In this document: piece after piece, positions 1 to 7,900 of the stretch
Layout: each line of letters begins with the position of its first letter
Position numbering within the stretch: the first letter of the stretch is position 1
Assembly: GCA_002435955.1 (NCBI GenBank)
Contig: DIWZ01000026.1
Coordinates: forward strand, 1 to 64,000
DNA from: Pelobacter sp. UBA6093
GTDB lineage: Bacteria; Desulfobacterota; Desulfuromonadia; Desulfuromonadales; Syntrophotaleaceae
DNA: 64,000 nucleotides
Direction of reading: 5' to 3'
The notes under the pieces: model-generated
The model's database searches: none
Told to the model about the DNA's origin: nothing
The model's input: the letters and a program-made list of their open reading frames with translations, nothing else
Made by a program: the position numbers and the translations under genes

Positions 1-59
<59 letters not shown>

Positions 60-111
60 TTTGCGGAGCTTTCCCGTTAAAGGTTTTTTGAAGTATACTT
101 AATTCCGGTTC

Positions 112-128
112 CCGCCAGGTCCTGGCGG
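112..128 (+). promoter_or_regulatory. hairpin in the tRNA-tuf spacer
   Basis: A perfect 7-bp stem (CCGCCAG/CTGGCGG) with a 3-base loop lies in the tuf leader. There is no T-tract after it, so it is not a classical terminator; it may be a processing or stability element between tRNA-Thr and tuf. The role is inference. Confidence 0.4.
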
Positions 129-180
129 CCCAAAAGACGCAGACTATATCGCTAAGAGATTTTAAGAGGGAGGTTGCTCC

Positions 181-1380
181 ATGTCGAAAGCTAAATTTGA
201 AAGAACAAAACCCCATGTAAATATCGGGACCATCGGTCACGTTGACCATGGCAAAACGACGCTGACGGCAGCTATTACCAAGAATATGGCTGCGCGGGGT
301 TTGGCCGAATTCAAGGCCTTCGATCAGATCGACAATGCTCCTGAGGAGCGTGAGCGCGGCATTACCATCGCTACGGCTCATGTCGAGTATTCGACCGAAA
401 ATCGGCACTATGCTCATGTTGACTGCCCCGGCCATGCCGACTACGTCAAAAACATGATCACCGGTGCCGCGCAGATGGACGGCGCTATCCTGGTCGTTTC
501 TGCGGCTGACGGTCCCATGCCTCAGACTCGCGAGCATATCCTGCTGGCTCGCCAGGTCGGCGTTCCTGCCATGGTCGTGTTCCTGAACAAGGCCGACATG
601 GTTGACGATGCCGAACTGATGGAACTGGTTGAGCTTGAAGTTCGTGAACTGTTGAGCGCGTACGATTTCCCCGGCGATGATATCCCTATTATTGCCGGCA
701 GTGCTCTCAAGGCACTGGAGTGTGGTTGTGGCAAGGCAGACTGCGAAGCCTGCAAGCCTATCCTTGATCTGATGGATGCTGTTGACAGCTACATTCCTCA
801 GCCTGAGCGCGATATCGACAAGCCGTTCCTGATGCCTGTTGAGGACGTGTTCTCCATTTCCGGTCGTGGCACCGTTGCTACCGGTCGTGTTGAGCGTGGC
901 ATCGTCAAGGTGCAGGAGGAGATTGAAATCGTTGGTATGAAGGCCACCGTGAAGACGGTTGTCACCGGCGTTGAAATGTTCCGTAAGTTGCTCGACCAGG
1001 GCCAGGCCGGTGACAATATCGGGGTTCTGCTGCGTGGCGTTAAGCGTGAGGATATCGAGCGCGGTCAGGTTCTGGCCAAGCCCGGCAGCATCACGCCGCA
1101 CACCAAATTCAAGGCCGAAGCCTATATCCTTACCAAGGAAGAGGGTGGTCGTCATACGCCTTTCTTCAACGGGTACCGTCCCCAGTTCTATTTCCGCACC
1201 ACCGACGTGACCGGCATTTGCGAACTGGCCGAAGGAACTGAAATGGTCATGCCTGGCGACAACGCCAGTATGATTGTAAACCTGATTACCCCGATCGCCA
1301 TGGACAAAGAACTGCGCTTCGCTATTCGCGAAGGCGGCCGTACTGTCGGCGCTGGTGTTGTCAGCGAAGTTATCGAGTAA
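181..1380 (+). CDS. tuf: elongation factor Tu, copy 1
   Basis: EF-Tu delivers aminoacyl-tRNA to the ribosome as a GTP ternary complex. The 399-residue product has the full GTPase set: GHVDHGKTT (P-loop), DCPGHADY (G3) and NKAD (G4), followed by the two beta-barrel domains, ending in VVSEVIE. A GGGAGG ribosome site precedes the ATG. Compared with E. coli, the G domain carries an insert with four cysteines (C181-x-C183-x4-C188-x2-C191). It is about 97% identical to the second copy at 16432. It lies first in the tuf-rpmG-secE-nusG series. Confidence 0.98.
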   Translation: MSKAKFERTKPHVNIGTIGHVDHGKTTLTAAITKNMAARGLAEFKAFDQIDNAPEERERGITIATAHVEYSTENRHYAHVDCPGHADYVKNMITGAAQMDGAILVVSAADGPMPQTREHILLARQVGVPAMVVFLNKADMVDDAELMELVELEVRELLSAYDFPGDDIPIIAGSALKALECGCGKADCEACKPILDLMDAVDSYIPQPERDIDKPFLMPVEDVFSISGRGTVATGRVERGIVKVQEEIEIVGMKATVKTVVTGVEMFRKLLDQGQAGDNIGVLLRGVKREDIERGQVLAKPGSITPHTKFKAEAYILTKEEGGRHTPFFNGYRPQFYFRTTDVTGICELAEGTEMVMPGDNASMIVNLITPIAMDKELRFAIREGGRTVGAGVVSEVIE

Positions 1381-1397
1381 GTCCTTATAAGGCGAAT

Positions 1398-1425
1398 CCC
1401 CCGCCCGCCTGATGGTGGGTGGGGG
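1398..1425 (+). promoter_or_regulatory. very GC-rich hairpin between tuf and rpmG
   Basis: Arms 1398-1409 (C-rich) and 1414-1425 (G-rich) pair over 12 positions, allowing G-U pairs, around loop TGAT. No T-run follows, so it looks like an attenuator or an mRNA 3'-end stabiliser that would set tuf expression apart from rpmG/secE/nusG. The structure is seen; the function is inferred. Confidence 0.6.
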
Positions 1426-1439
1426 TAGAGGAATCGGAT

Positions 1440-1589
1440 ATGAGTGATATCATTACCCTTGCCTGTACTGAGTGCAAGCAGCGGAACTATACGACGACCA
1501 AAAACAAAAAAACCAAGCCCGAGCGGCTTGAGTTTAGCAAGTACTGCCGTTTTTGTCGTAAGCACACCCCCCATCGTGAGACCAAGTAG
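1440..1589 (+). CDS. rpmG: 50S ribosomal protein L33
   Basis: A 49-residue protein starting MSDIITLACTEC. Two cysteine pairs (CTEC and CRFC) mark it as the zinc-binding C+ form of L33. A GAGGAA ribosome site stands before the ATG. The order tuf-rpmG-tRNA-Trp-secE-nusG is the standard one in many bacteria and supports the call despite the short length. Confidence 0.93.
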   Translation: MSDIITLACTECKQRNYTTTKNKKTKPERLEFSKYCRFCRKHTPHRETK

Positions 1590-1613
1590 TCTTATTGTTG
1601 GGGAGTGATACGG

Positions 1614-1636
1614 GCCGCAGGTGTCTGCGGCTTTTT
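1614..1636 (+). terminator. intrinsic terminator after rpmG
   Basis: Stem GCCGCAG/CTGCGGC (7 bp), loop GTGT, followed directly by five T. It lies only a few bases before tRNA-Trp, so it would reduce readthrough from tuf-rpmG. Confidence 0.65.
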
Positions 1637-1642
1637 ACTTGC

Positions 1643-1719
1643 AGGCCAGTAGCTCTAATGGCTAGAGCACCGGTCTCCAAAACCGGGTGTTGGGGGTTCG
1701 AGTCCCTCCTGGCCTGCCA
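1643..1719 (+). tRNA. tRNA-Trp (CCA)
   Basis: A 77-nt gene with acceptor AGGCCAG paired to CTGGCCT, discriminator G and encoded CCA. The anticodon stem CCGGT/ACCGG encloses CTCCAAA, anticodon CCA (Trp). It stands between rpmG and secE, its usual place in this gene order. Confidence 0.95.
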
Positions 1720-1747
1720 CCCTTTATAGCAAGCTCTGGGAGTTGTT

Positions 1748-1936
1748 GTGAACAACAAGGCGGTAGAATTCCTTGGCAATGTCAAGGTCGAGCTGAAGAA
1801 GGTGACCTGGCCTGGCAAGAGAGATGCTTACGGGTCTACTCTGGCGGTCATCGTGCTTGTTCTTGGAGTCACGGTTTTTTTGTGGGGCGTGGATAAGCTG
1901 CTCTCTTCCGCCATTGGGGTACTCCTCAGGGGCTAG
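1748..1936 (+). CDS. secE: preprotein translocase subunit SecE
   Basis: A 62-residue inner membrane protein starting at a GTG. It has the short form: an amphipathic segment with the conserved KKVTWP stretch and a single membrane helix (LAVIVLVLGVTVFLWGV). SecE clamps SecY in the protein-export channel. It lies 18 bases before nusG, the classic secE-nusG pair. Confidence 0.95.
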   Translation: MNNKAVEFLGNVKVELKKVTWPGKRDAYGSTLAVIVLVLGVTVFLWGVDKLLSSAIGVLLRG

Positions 1937-1954
1937 GCGAAAAGATAATAAAGT

Positions 1955-2488
1955 ATGTCAATGAAGTGGTACGGGGTACATACCTATTCCGGGTTCGAAA
2001 ACAAAGTCAAGATGACTTTGGAAGAGAGGATTCGTCAACTTGGTGTCGAGGATCAGTTCGGCGAGGTGCTTATACCTTCCGAAACGGTCGTCGAGATGAA
2101 GAATGGTGAGCGCAAAACTTCCACGCGGAAGTTTTTCCCGGGGTATATCCTCGTGCAGATGGAGCTTAGTAACGAAACCTGGCACGTGGTCAAGAATACC
2201 CCGAAGGTGACAGGTTTTGTCGGTGGTGGGGCGGCTCCGCCGCCGATTCCGGATGAGGATGTAGCCAAGATCACAGCGCGGATGGTGGAGGATGTCGAAC
2301 GGCCGAAGCCTAAAGTAGCCTTCGAGGTTGGTGAGACGGTTCGCGTTGTCGATGGCCCTTTCCTGAACTTCACTGGCGTGGTGGAGGATGTCAAGCCCGA
2401 TAAGGGAAAGCTGAAGGTCATGGTCAGCATTTTCGGCCGGGTTACACCTGTCGAGCTCGAGTTCATCCAAGTCGAAAAAACCAGCTGA
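1955..2488 (+). CDS. nusG: transcription termination/antitermination factor NusG
   Basis: A 177-residue protein with an N-terminal NGN domain (WYGVHTYSGFE, later FFPGYILVQMEL) and a C-terminal KOW domain (GETVRVVDGPFLNFTGVVED). It binds RNA polymerase and couples it to Rho or to the ribosome. It stands directly before the L11 operon, as in E. coli. Confidence 0.97.
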   Translation: MSMKWYGVHTYSGFENKVKMTLEERIRQLGVEDQFGEVLIPSETVVEMKNGERKTSTRKFFPGYILVQMELSNETWHVVKNTPKVTGFVGGGAAPPPIPDEDVAKITARMVEDVERPKPKVAFEVGETVRVVDGPFLNFTGVVEDVKPDKGKLKVMVSIFGRVTPVELEFIQVEKTS

Positions 2489-2526
2489 TGCTGGTTATAT
2501 GAAGGTAAAAGTTCAAGGAGAAGCTC

Positions 2527-2949
2527 ATGGCCAAAAAGGTTGTTGGAATGATAAAATTGCAGATTCCTGCCGGCAAAGCCAATCCTTCGCCGCCGGTCGG
2601 CCCCGCGCTGGGACAGCATGGGGTCAACATTATGGAATTCTGCAAAGCGTTTAATGCTAAAACGCAGGGGCAGGACGGGATGATCACTCCCGTAGTTATC
2701 ACTGTTTTTGGTGACCGTTCCTTTAGCTTCATCACTAAGACGCCACCTGCGGCGGTATTGCTGATGAAGGCCGCCAAGATCCCGAAAGGGTCTCCGGTGC
2801 CAAACAAGGACAAAATCGGCAAGGTGACCAAGGCGCAGGTGCGCGAAATCGCTGAACTGAAAATGCCCGATCTTAATGCATTTGACATTGAGGCTGCGGT
2901 TCGTACCATCGAGGGGACGGCACGTAGCATGGGGCTCGAAATCGTATAA
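2527..2949 (+). CDS. rplK: 50S ribosomal protein L11
   Basis: A 140-residue protein with the family's N-terminal signature (IPAGKANPSPPVGPALGQHG) and a C-terminal rRNA-binding domain. L11 forms the GTPase-associated centre with the L10/L12 stalk. AAGGAGAAG precedes the ATG. First gene of the rplKAJL block. Confidence 0.98.
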   Translation: MAKKVVGMIKLQIPAGKANPSPPVGPALGQHGVNIMEFCKAFNAKTQGQDGMITPVVITVFGDRSFSFITKTPPAAVLLMKAAKIPKGSPVPNKDKIGKVTKAQVREIAELKMPDLNAFDIEAAVRTIEGTARSMGLEIV

Positions 2950-2975
2950 ATTCTGGCAGGATCTGGAGTACGCCA

Positions 2976-3677
2976 ATGTCCATAGGAAAGCTGCAGAAGC
3001 AAGCCAAGGAAAAAGTAGATCGTTCGCAGGTGTATCCCATCGGCGAAGCGCTCTCCTTGGTAAAGGAGGCTGCCTACGCAAAGTTCGACGAAACTGTCGA
3101 AGTTACTGTTCGTCTTGGGGTTGATCCTCGTAAGGCCGATCAGATGGTGCGTGGAGCCGTGGTGTTGCCTAACGGCCTGGGTAAGGATGTCAGGGTCCTC
3201 GTTTTCGCTAAAGGGGAGAAAGCTCTTGAGGCACGTGATGCCGGGGCCGACTTCGTTGGTGGGGACGATCTGGTCGCAAAAATTCAGGAAGGCTGGTTCG
3301 AATTCGACACGGCCATTGCGACTCCCGATATGATGGGTACCGTGGGTAAGATCGGCCGGTTGCTTGGCCCTCGCGGTCTTATGCCCAATCCCAAGGTCGG
3401 GACGGTGACTTTTGAAGTCGGCAGGGCCACCAGCGAGGCTAAGTCCGGTAAAGTTGAATACCGGGTGGAGAAGGCTGGTATTGTCCATGCTCCGGTCGGC
3501 AAAGTGTCTTTTGATGTTGATAAGTTGCAGGAAAACCTGGTCGCAGTGGTTGACGCTCTGATCAAGGCCAAGCCCGCCACATCCAAGGGTACTTATCTCA
3601 AAAAGGTTAGCCTGTGTAGCACCATGGGGCCAGGTGTCAATGTGGACATCCCCACTGTGCAGGCCCTGGTAAAATAA
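2976..3677 (+). CDS. rplA: 50S ribosomal protein L1
   Basis: A 233-residue protein, normal for the family, with the signature region GPRGLMPNPKVGTVT and the C-terminal GPGVNVD. L1 forms the E-site stalk and in many bacteria represses its own operon. It follows rplK after a 26-base gap. Confidence 0.98.
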   Translation: MSIGKLQKQAKEKVDRSQVYPIGEALSLVKEAAYAKFDETVEVTVRLGVDPRKADQMVRGAVVLPNGLGKDVRVLVFAKGEKALEARDAGADFVGGDDLVAKIQEGWFEFDTAIATPDMMGTVGKIGRLLGPRGLMPNPKVGTVTFEVGRATSEAKSGKVEYRVEKAGIVHAPVGKVSFDVDKLQENLVAVVDALIKAKPATSKGTYLKKVSLCSTMGPGVNVDIPTVQALVK

Positions 3678-3701
3678 CTAATTTTTTGCTTCAACAACTA
3701 A

Positions 3702-3729
3702 GCCGACCGGTGCCAGTGTGCGGGTCGGC
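3702..3729 (+). promoter_or_regulatory. hairpin at the start of the rplJ leader
   Basis: Stem GCCGACC/GGTCGGC (7 bp) with a 14-base loop lies just after rplA. It may be a 3'-end or attenuation element separating rplKA from rplJL. Confidence 0.4.
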
Positions 3730-3744
3730 CAGTTGTGTCTGAAC

Positions 3745-3880
3745 CCAGGTCAAAGACAGCAGGTACCTTCAGGTTTAATGGTATGACCACCTGCCGAGGC
3801 CGGAGCAAGAGGATGCGTAAGCCTCCTTCTGTGGCCGTTGACTGGAGAAAGGTCCACATGGGCCCGGAAAATTCTACAGA
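3745..3880 (+). promoter_or_regulatory. ribosomal protein L10 leader (autoregulatory mRNA element)
   Basis: The rplA-rplJ gap is 217 bases. It contains a GCAGGT/ACCTGC stem (3759-3764 with 3789-3794) followed by CGAGGCC and further hairpins. This resembles the L10 leader family in which L10(L12)4 binds the mRNA and represses rplJL translation. Assignment rests on position and the CCTGCCGAGG core; a covariance-model search would decide it. Confidence 0.65.
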
Positions 3881-3894
3881 AAGGAGGAGATGCT

Positions 3895-4413
3895 ATGAAA
3901 AAGGAAGGAAAATCACAGGTCGTAGGCGAAATAGCGCAAAAGCTGAGTTCTTGTCAGGCAGCGTTTTTGGCCGACTACCGCGGGCTTACCGTCGAGCAGG
4001 TTAATACCCTTCGCGGTGAGTTGAAAAAAATTGGTGTTGAATACCGTGTTGTCAAAAATACCCTGTTGCGCCTGGCAGCGAAAGACACCGATGTTGAGTG
4101 TCTTTCGGAATACCTCCAGGGTCCCAATGCCATTGCATTGGTAGAAGGCGATCCTGTCGGTCCCGCCAAGGTGTTGACTGAATTTGCCAAAAGCAACAAG
4201 ACCTTCGAAATCAGGGTTGCTCAGCTTAACGGCAAATTGTTGACCCTGGAGGATGTGCAGGCACTTGCTGAATTGCCGAGCAGAGAGGTATTGCTTGGCA
4301 AAATGCTCGGATCGATCAATGCGCCGGCCAGCAATTTCGTCGGTGTGCTTGCTGCAGTTCCGCGCACCTTTGTGCAGGTGCTGGCAGCTATTCAGCAGCA
4401 AAAAGAAGGTTGA
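3895..4413 (+). CDS. rplJ: 50S ribosomal protein L10
   Basis: A 172-residue protein (MKKEGKSQVV start) that anchors L12 dimers to the ribosome. I chose the ATG at 3895 because AAGGAGGAG lies right before it and the length fits the family. The frame is open further upstream, but that part is leader. YRGLTVEQVNTLR and YRVVKNTLLRLA are typical L10 segments. Confidence 0.96.
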   Translation: MKKEGKSQVVGEIAQKLSSCQAAFLADYRGLTVEQVNTLRGELKKIGVEYRVVKNTLLRLAAKDTDVECLSEYLQGPNAIALVEGDPVGPAKVLTEFAKSNKTFEIRVAQLNGKLLTLEDVQALAELPSREVLLGKMLGSINAPASNFVGVLAAVPRTFVQVLAAIQQQKEG

Positions 4414-4479
4414 TTGTTTGTCTCGCATCTTTTCAAAACTCAATAGACGGTTTATTAGAAATACGGAGGTTATTCAACC

Positions 4480-4857
4480 ATGTCTGATATCACCAAAGAA
4501 CAAGTTGTATCCTTTATCGAAAATATGAGCGTTCTGGAACTGGCTGGACTGGTCAAGGAACTGGAAGAAAAATTCGGCGTGTCCGCTGCTGCTCCCGTTG
4601 CTGTTGCTGCTGCTCCTGCTGCCGCTGCCGCTGCCGTCGAAGAGAAGGACGAGTTTGATGTTGTCCTGACCAGCGCCGGGGACAAAAAAATCAATGTTAT
4701 CAAGGTAGTCCGTGCAGTAACGGGTCTTGGCCTGAAAGAAGCCAAGGACCTGGTTGACGGTGCTCCCCAGACGGTCAAGGAAGCCATGCCCAAGGCTGAG
4801 GCTGAAGAGCTCAAAAAACAGCTTGTCGAAGCTGGCGCCAGCGTCGATCTGAAATAG
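4480..4857 (+). CDS. rplL: 50S ribosomal protein L7/L12
   Basis: A 125-residue acidic stalk protein: N-terminal dimerisation segment (ENMSVLELAGLVKELEEKFG), a hinge of Ala and Val, and the C-terminal domain that contacts factors (VIKVVRAVTGLGLKEAKDLV). Four or six copies bind each L10. TACGGAGG precedes the ATG. Confidence 0.98.
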   Translation: MSDITKEQVVSFIENMSVLELAGLVKELEEKFGVSAAAPVAVAAAPAAAAAAVEEKDEFDVVLTSAGDKKINVIKVVRAVTGLGLKEAKDLVDGAPQTVKEAMPKAEAEELKKQLVEAGASVDLK

Positions 4858-4881
4858 TACACTTTGCATATTTAACACCTT

Positions 4882-4910
4882 AGCCAAGGCTGCGGTATGC
4901 GGCCTTGGCT
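4882..4910 (+). promoter_or_regulatory. rplL-rpoB intergenic hairpin (attenuator or processing site)
   Basis: A 12-bp stem with one G-U pair (AGCCAAGGCTGC with GCGGCCTTGGCT, loop GGTAT) and no long T-run. E. coli has an attenuator and an RNase III site at the same place, which lowers rpoBC relative to rplJL. The same role here is inference. Confidence 0.6.
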
Positions 4911-4950
4911 ATTCTGCTTTCGTTAGCTTCCCCTAGCTAAAGGAGAAACC

Positions 4951-7900
4951 ATGGCTTATTCGGTTGCGAATAACCAGCTTCTAAGGAAACATTTTAGCAC
5001 GATCAAGGGCATAATCGAGATCCCCAACCTGATCGATATTCAGAAAAATTCGTACAAGCGTTTCCTGCAAGCAGGGCTTCCTCCTTCTGCTCGGAAAAAT
5101 ATCGGGCTTGAAGCGGTTTTTCGCTCGGTTTTCCCTATCCGTGATTTCAGTGAGACCTGTTCTCTGGATTACGTTTCCTTTTCTTTGGGGACGCCCAAGT
5201 ACGACGTCGGTGAATGTCACCAGCGCGGCATGACATATGCTGCACCCGTCAAGGTTTGTGTGCGACTGGTGTCGTGGGATGTCGACAAGGAGTCCGGGGT
5301 TCAGGCGATTCGCGATATAAAAGAGCAGGAAGTCTATTTTGGCGAGATCCCATTGATGACCGAAAACGGGACGTTTATCATCAATGGTACGGAACGTGTT
5401 ATCGTCAGCCAGTTACACCGTTCACCCGGCGTTTTCTTCGATCATGACAAAGGGAAGACTCATTCGAGCGGCAAGGTTCTCTACAACGCTCGGGTGATTC
5501 CTTATCGAGGTTCCTGGCTTGATTTGGATTTTGATCACAAGGACATCCTTTATGTCCGGATCGATCGCAGACGGAAACTCCCTGCAACCGTATTGCTCAA
5601 AGCGCTTGGATACAGTACCGAGGAATTGCTCAACTATTATTACCAGGTGCAAACAATCGTTATCGATGGCGACGCTTATAAAAAACGCGTCAACCTCGAA
5701 CTTTTGACCGGCCAGCGCGCCTCGACGGACGTGGTCGGAACTGACGGCGAAGTTATTGTTAAAGCCAATCGTAAGTTTACCAAGGTGGCCATACGTAAAC
5801 TTGCGGAAAATAATATAGAATTTATTCCGGTAGCCGAAGAGGAAGTGCTCGGCAAAGTGGCCTCCACCGATATTGTGGATGTTACTACCGGCGAAGTTAT
5901 TGTTGAATGCAATGAAGAAATAACCGCGAATAAGCTCGAGGAATTGCGTACGCGTGGTATTGTTGAATTCAATATATTGTTCATCGATCATCTGCACGTT
6001 GGTTCTTATCTGCGGGATACGCTATTGCTCGATCGCATGGCTACCCCCGAGGATGCGCGTATTGAAATTTATCGACGGCTGCGCCCTGGCGATCCGCCGA
6101 CTATAAAGAGTGCAAACGCTCTGTTTGAAAGTCTCTTTTTCAATCCTGAAAGGTACGATCTTTCGGTCGTCGGGCGAATTAAGCTGAATTATAAGCTCGG
6201 TCTCGATAAACCTGAGGATCAAACCACGCTGACCAAGGATGACATCCTTGAGGTGGTTCGTTACCTGATCGGGTTGCGCGATGGTCGCGGTTCTATCGAT
6301 GATATCGATCATCTCGGTAACCGGCGTGTGCGCGCGGTTGGTGAGTTGCTTGAAAATCAGTACCGGGTCGGACTGGTGCGCATGGAGAGGGCGATCAAGG
6401 AACGCATGAGCCTGCAGGAAGTGGACAGTTTGATGCCCCACGACCTGATCAATTCCAAGCCTGTTTCGGCAGTTGTAAAGGAATTTTTCGGCTCTTCGCA
6501 GCTGTCTCAGTTCATGGATCAGACCAATCCTCTTTCAGAAATCACCCATAAGCGGCGTTTGTCCGCCCTGGGACCAGGTGGTCTTACGCGTGAACGTGCT
6601 GGTTTTGAGGTTCGTGACGTTCATCCCACTCACTATGGTCGGGTGTGCCCCATCGAAACGCCTGAGGGGCCGAATATCGGTCTGATCGCCTCTTTATCGA
6701 CCTATGCCCGCATCAACGAGCATGGTTTTGTCGAAACGCCCTATCGGGTGGTCGAACAAGGGCAGGTCACGGACGAAATCCGGTACTTTTCTGCGTTGGA
6801 AGAAGGTGGCCATGCCATTGCGCAGGCAAACGCACTTCTTGATGAGCAAGGACGTTTCATCAATGACCTGGTCAATGCACGGCAAAATGGTGAGTTTGTG
6901 CTGGTGCAACGGGAAGAGATCGGGCTCATGGACGTATCACCGAAGCAGTTGGTTTCGGTTGCTGCGTCGCTGATTCCGTTCCTGGAAAACGACGACGCCA
7001 ATCGTGCCTTGATGGGCTCCAACATGCAGCGTCAGGCTGTGCCCCTGCTGCGTTCCGATGCACCTTTGGTCGGCACCGGGATGGAGCGGATTGTCGCCCA
7101 CGACTCCGGCGCCGCCGTGGTTGCCCGGCATAACGGCGTGGTTGAGTCTGTCGATGCTTCTCGCATCGTTGTCAAAATCGATGAGGGAGAGGTCGATGAA
7201 GACGGTATCGGTGTTGATATCTACAACCTTATCAAGTTTGCCCGGTCCAATCAGAATACGTGTCTGAACCAGAAGCCGATTGTCCAGGTGGGTGATCGTA
7301 TTACCCGTGGTGGTATAATTGCCGATGGTCCCTCCACTCAGTGGGGCGAACTGGCCCTTGGCCAGAATGTGTTGGTCGCATTCATGCCGTGGGAAGGGTA
7401 CAATTTTGAGGACTCGATTCTGATCTCGGAAAAACTTGTCAAAGAAGACCGTTATACCTCCATACACATTGAAGAGCTTGAATGTGTAGCCAGGGATACC
7501 AAGCTCGGCAAGGAAGAAATCACCAACGACATCCCCAATCTGGGCGAAGATGCCCTGAAGGATCTCGATGAGAGTGGAATCGTTCGCATCGGGGCAGAGG
7601 TCAAGCCTGGAGATATCCTGGTTGGCAAAATTACCCCGAAAGGCGAAACGCAGCTTTCTCCGGAAGAGAAACTGTTGCGTGCCATCTTCGGCGAAAAAGC
7701 TGGCGATGTTCGTGATACCTCGCTGAGGCTTCCCCCGGGAGTTGAGGGCGTGGTCATCGGGGCCCGGGTGTTCTCCCGTAAGGGTGCCGACAAGGACAGC
7801 CGGACAGAATATATCGAAAAGACTGAGATCGAAAAGCTCCTCAAGGACCAGCATGATGAGATACGCATCATCCGCGAATCCACCAGAGGCAAACTTGAAT

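Noticed and set aside
3838..3894. A longer rplJ beginning at 3838
   Set aside because: The extra residues lie in the L10 leader and the good ribosome site is at the ATG 3895.
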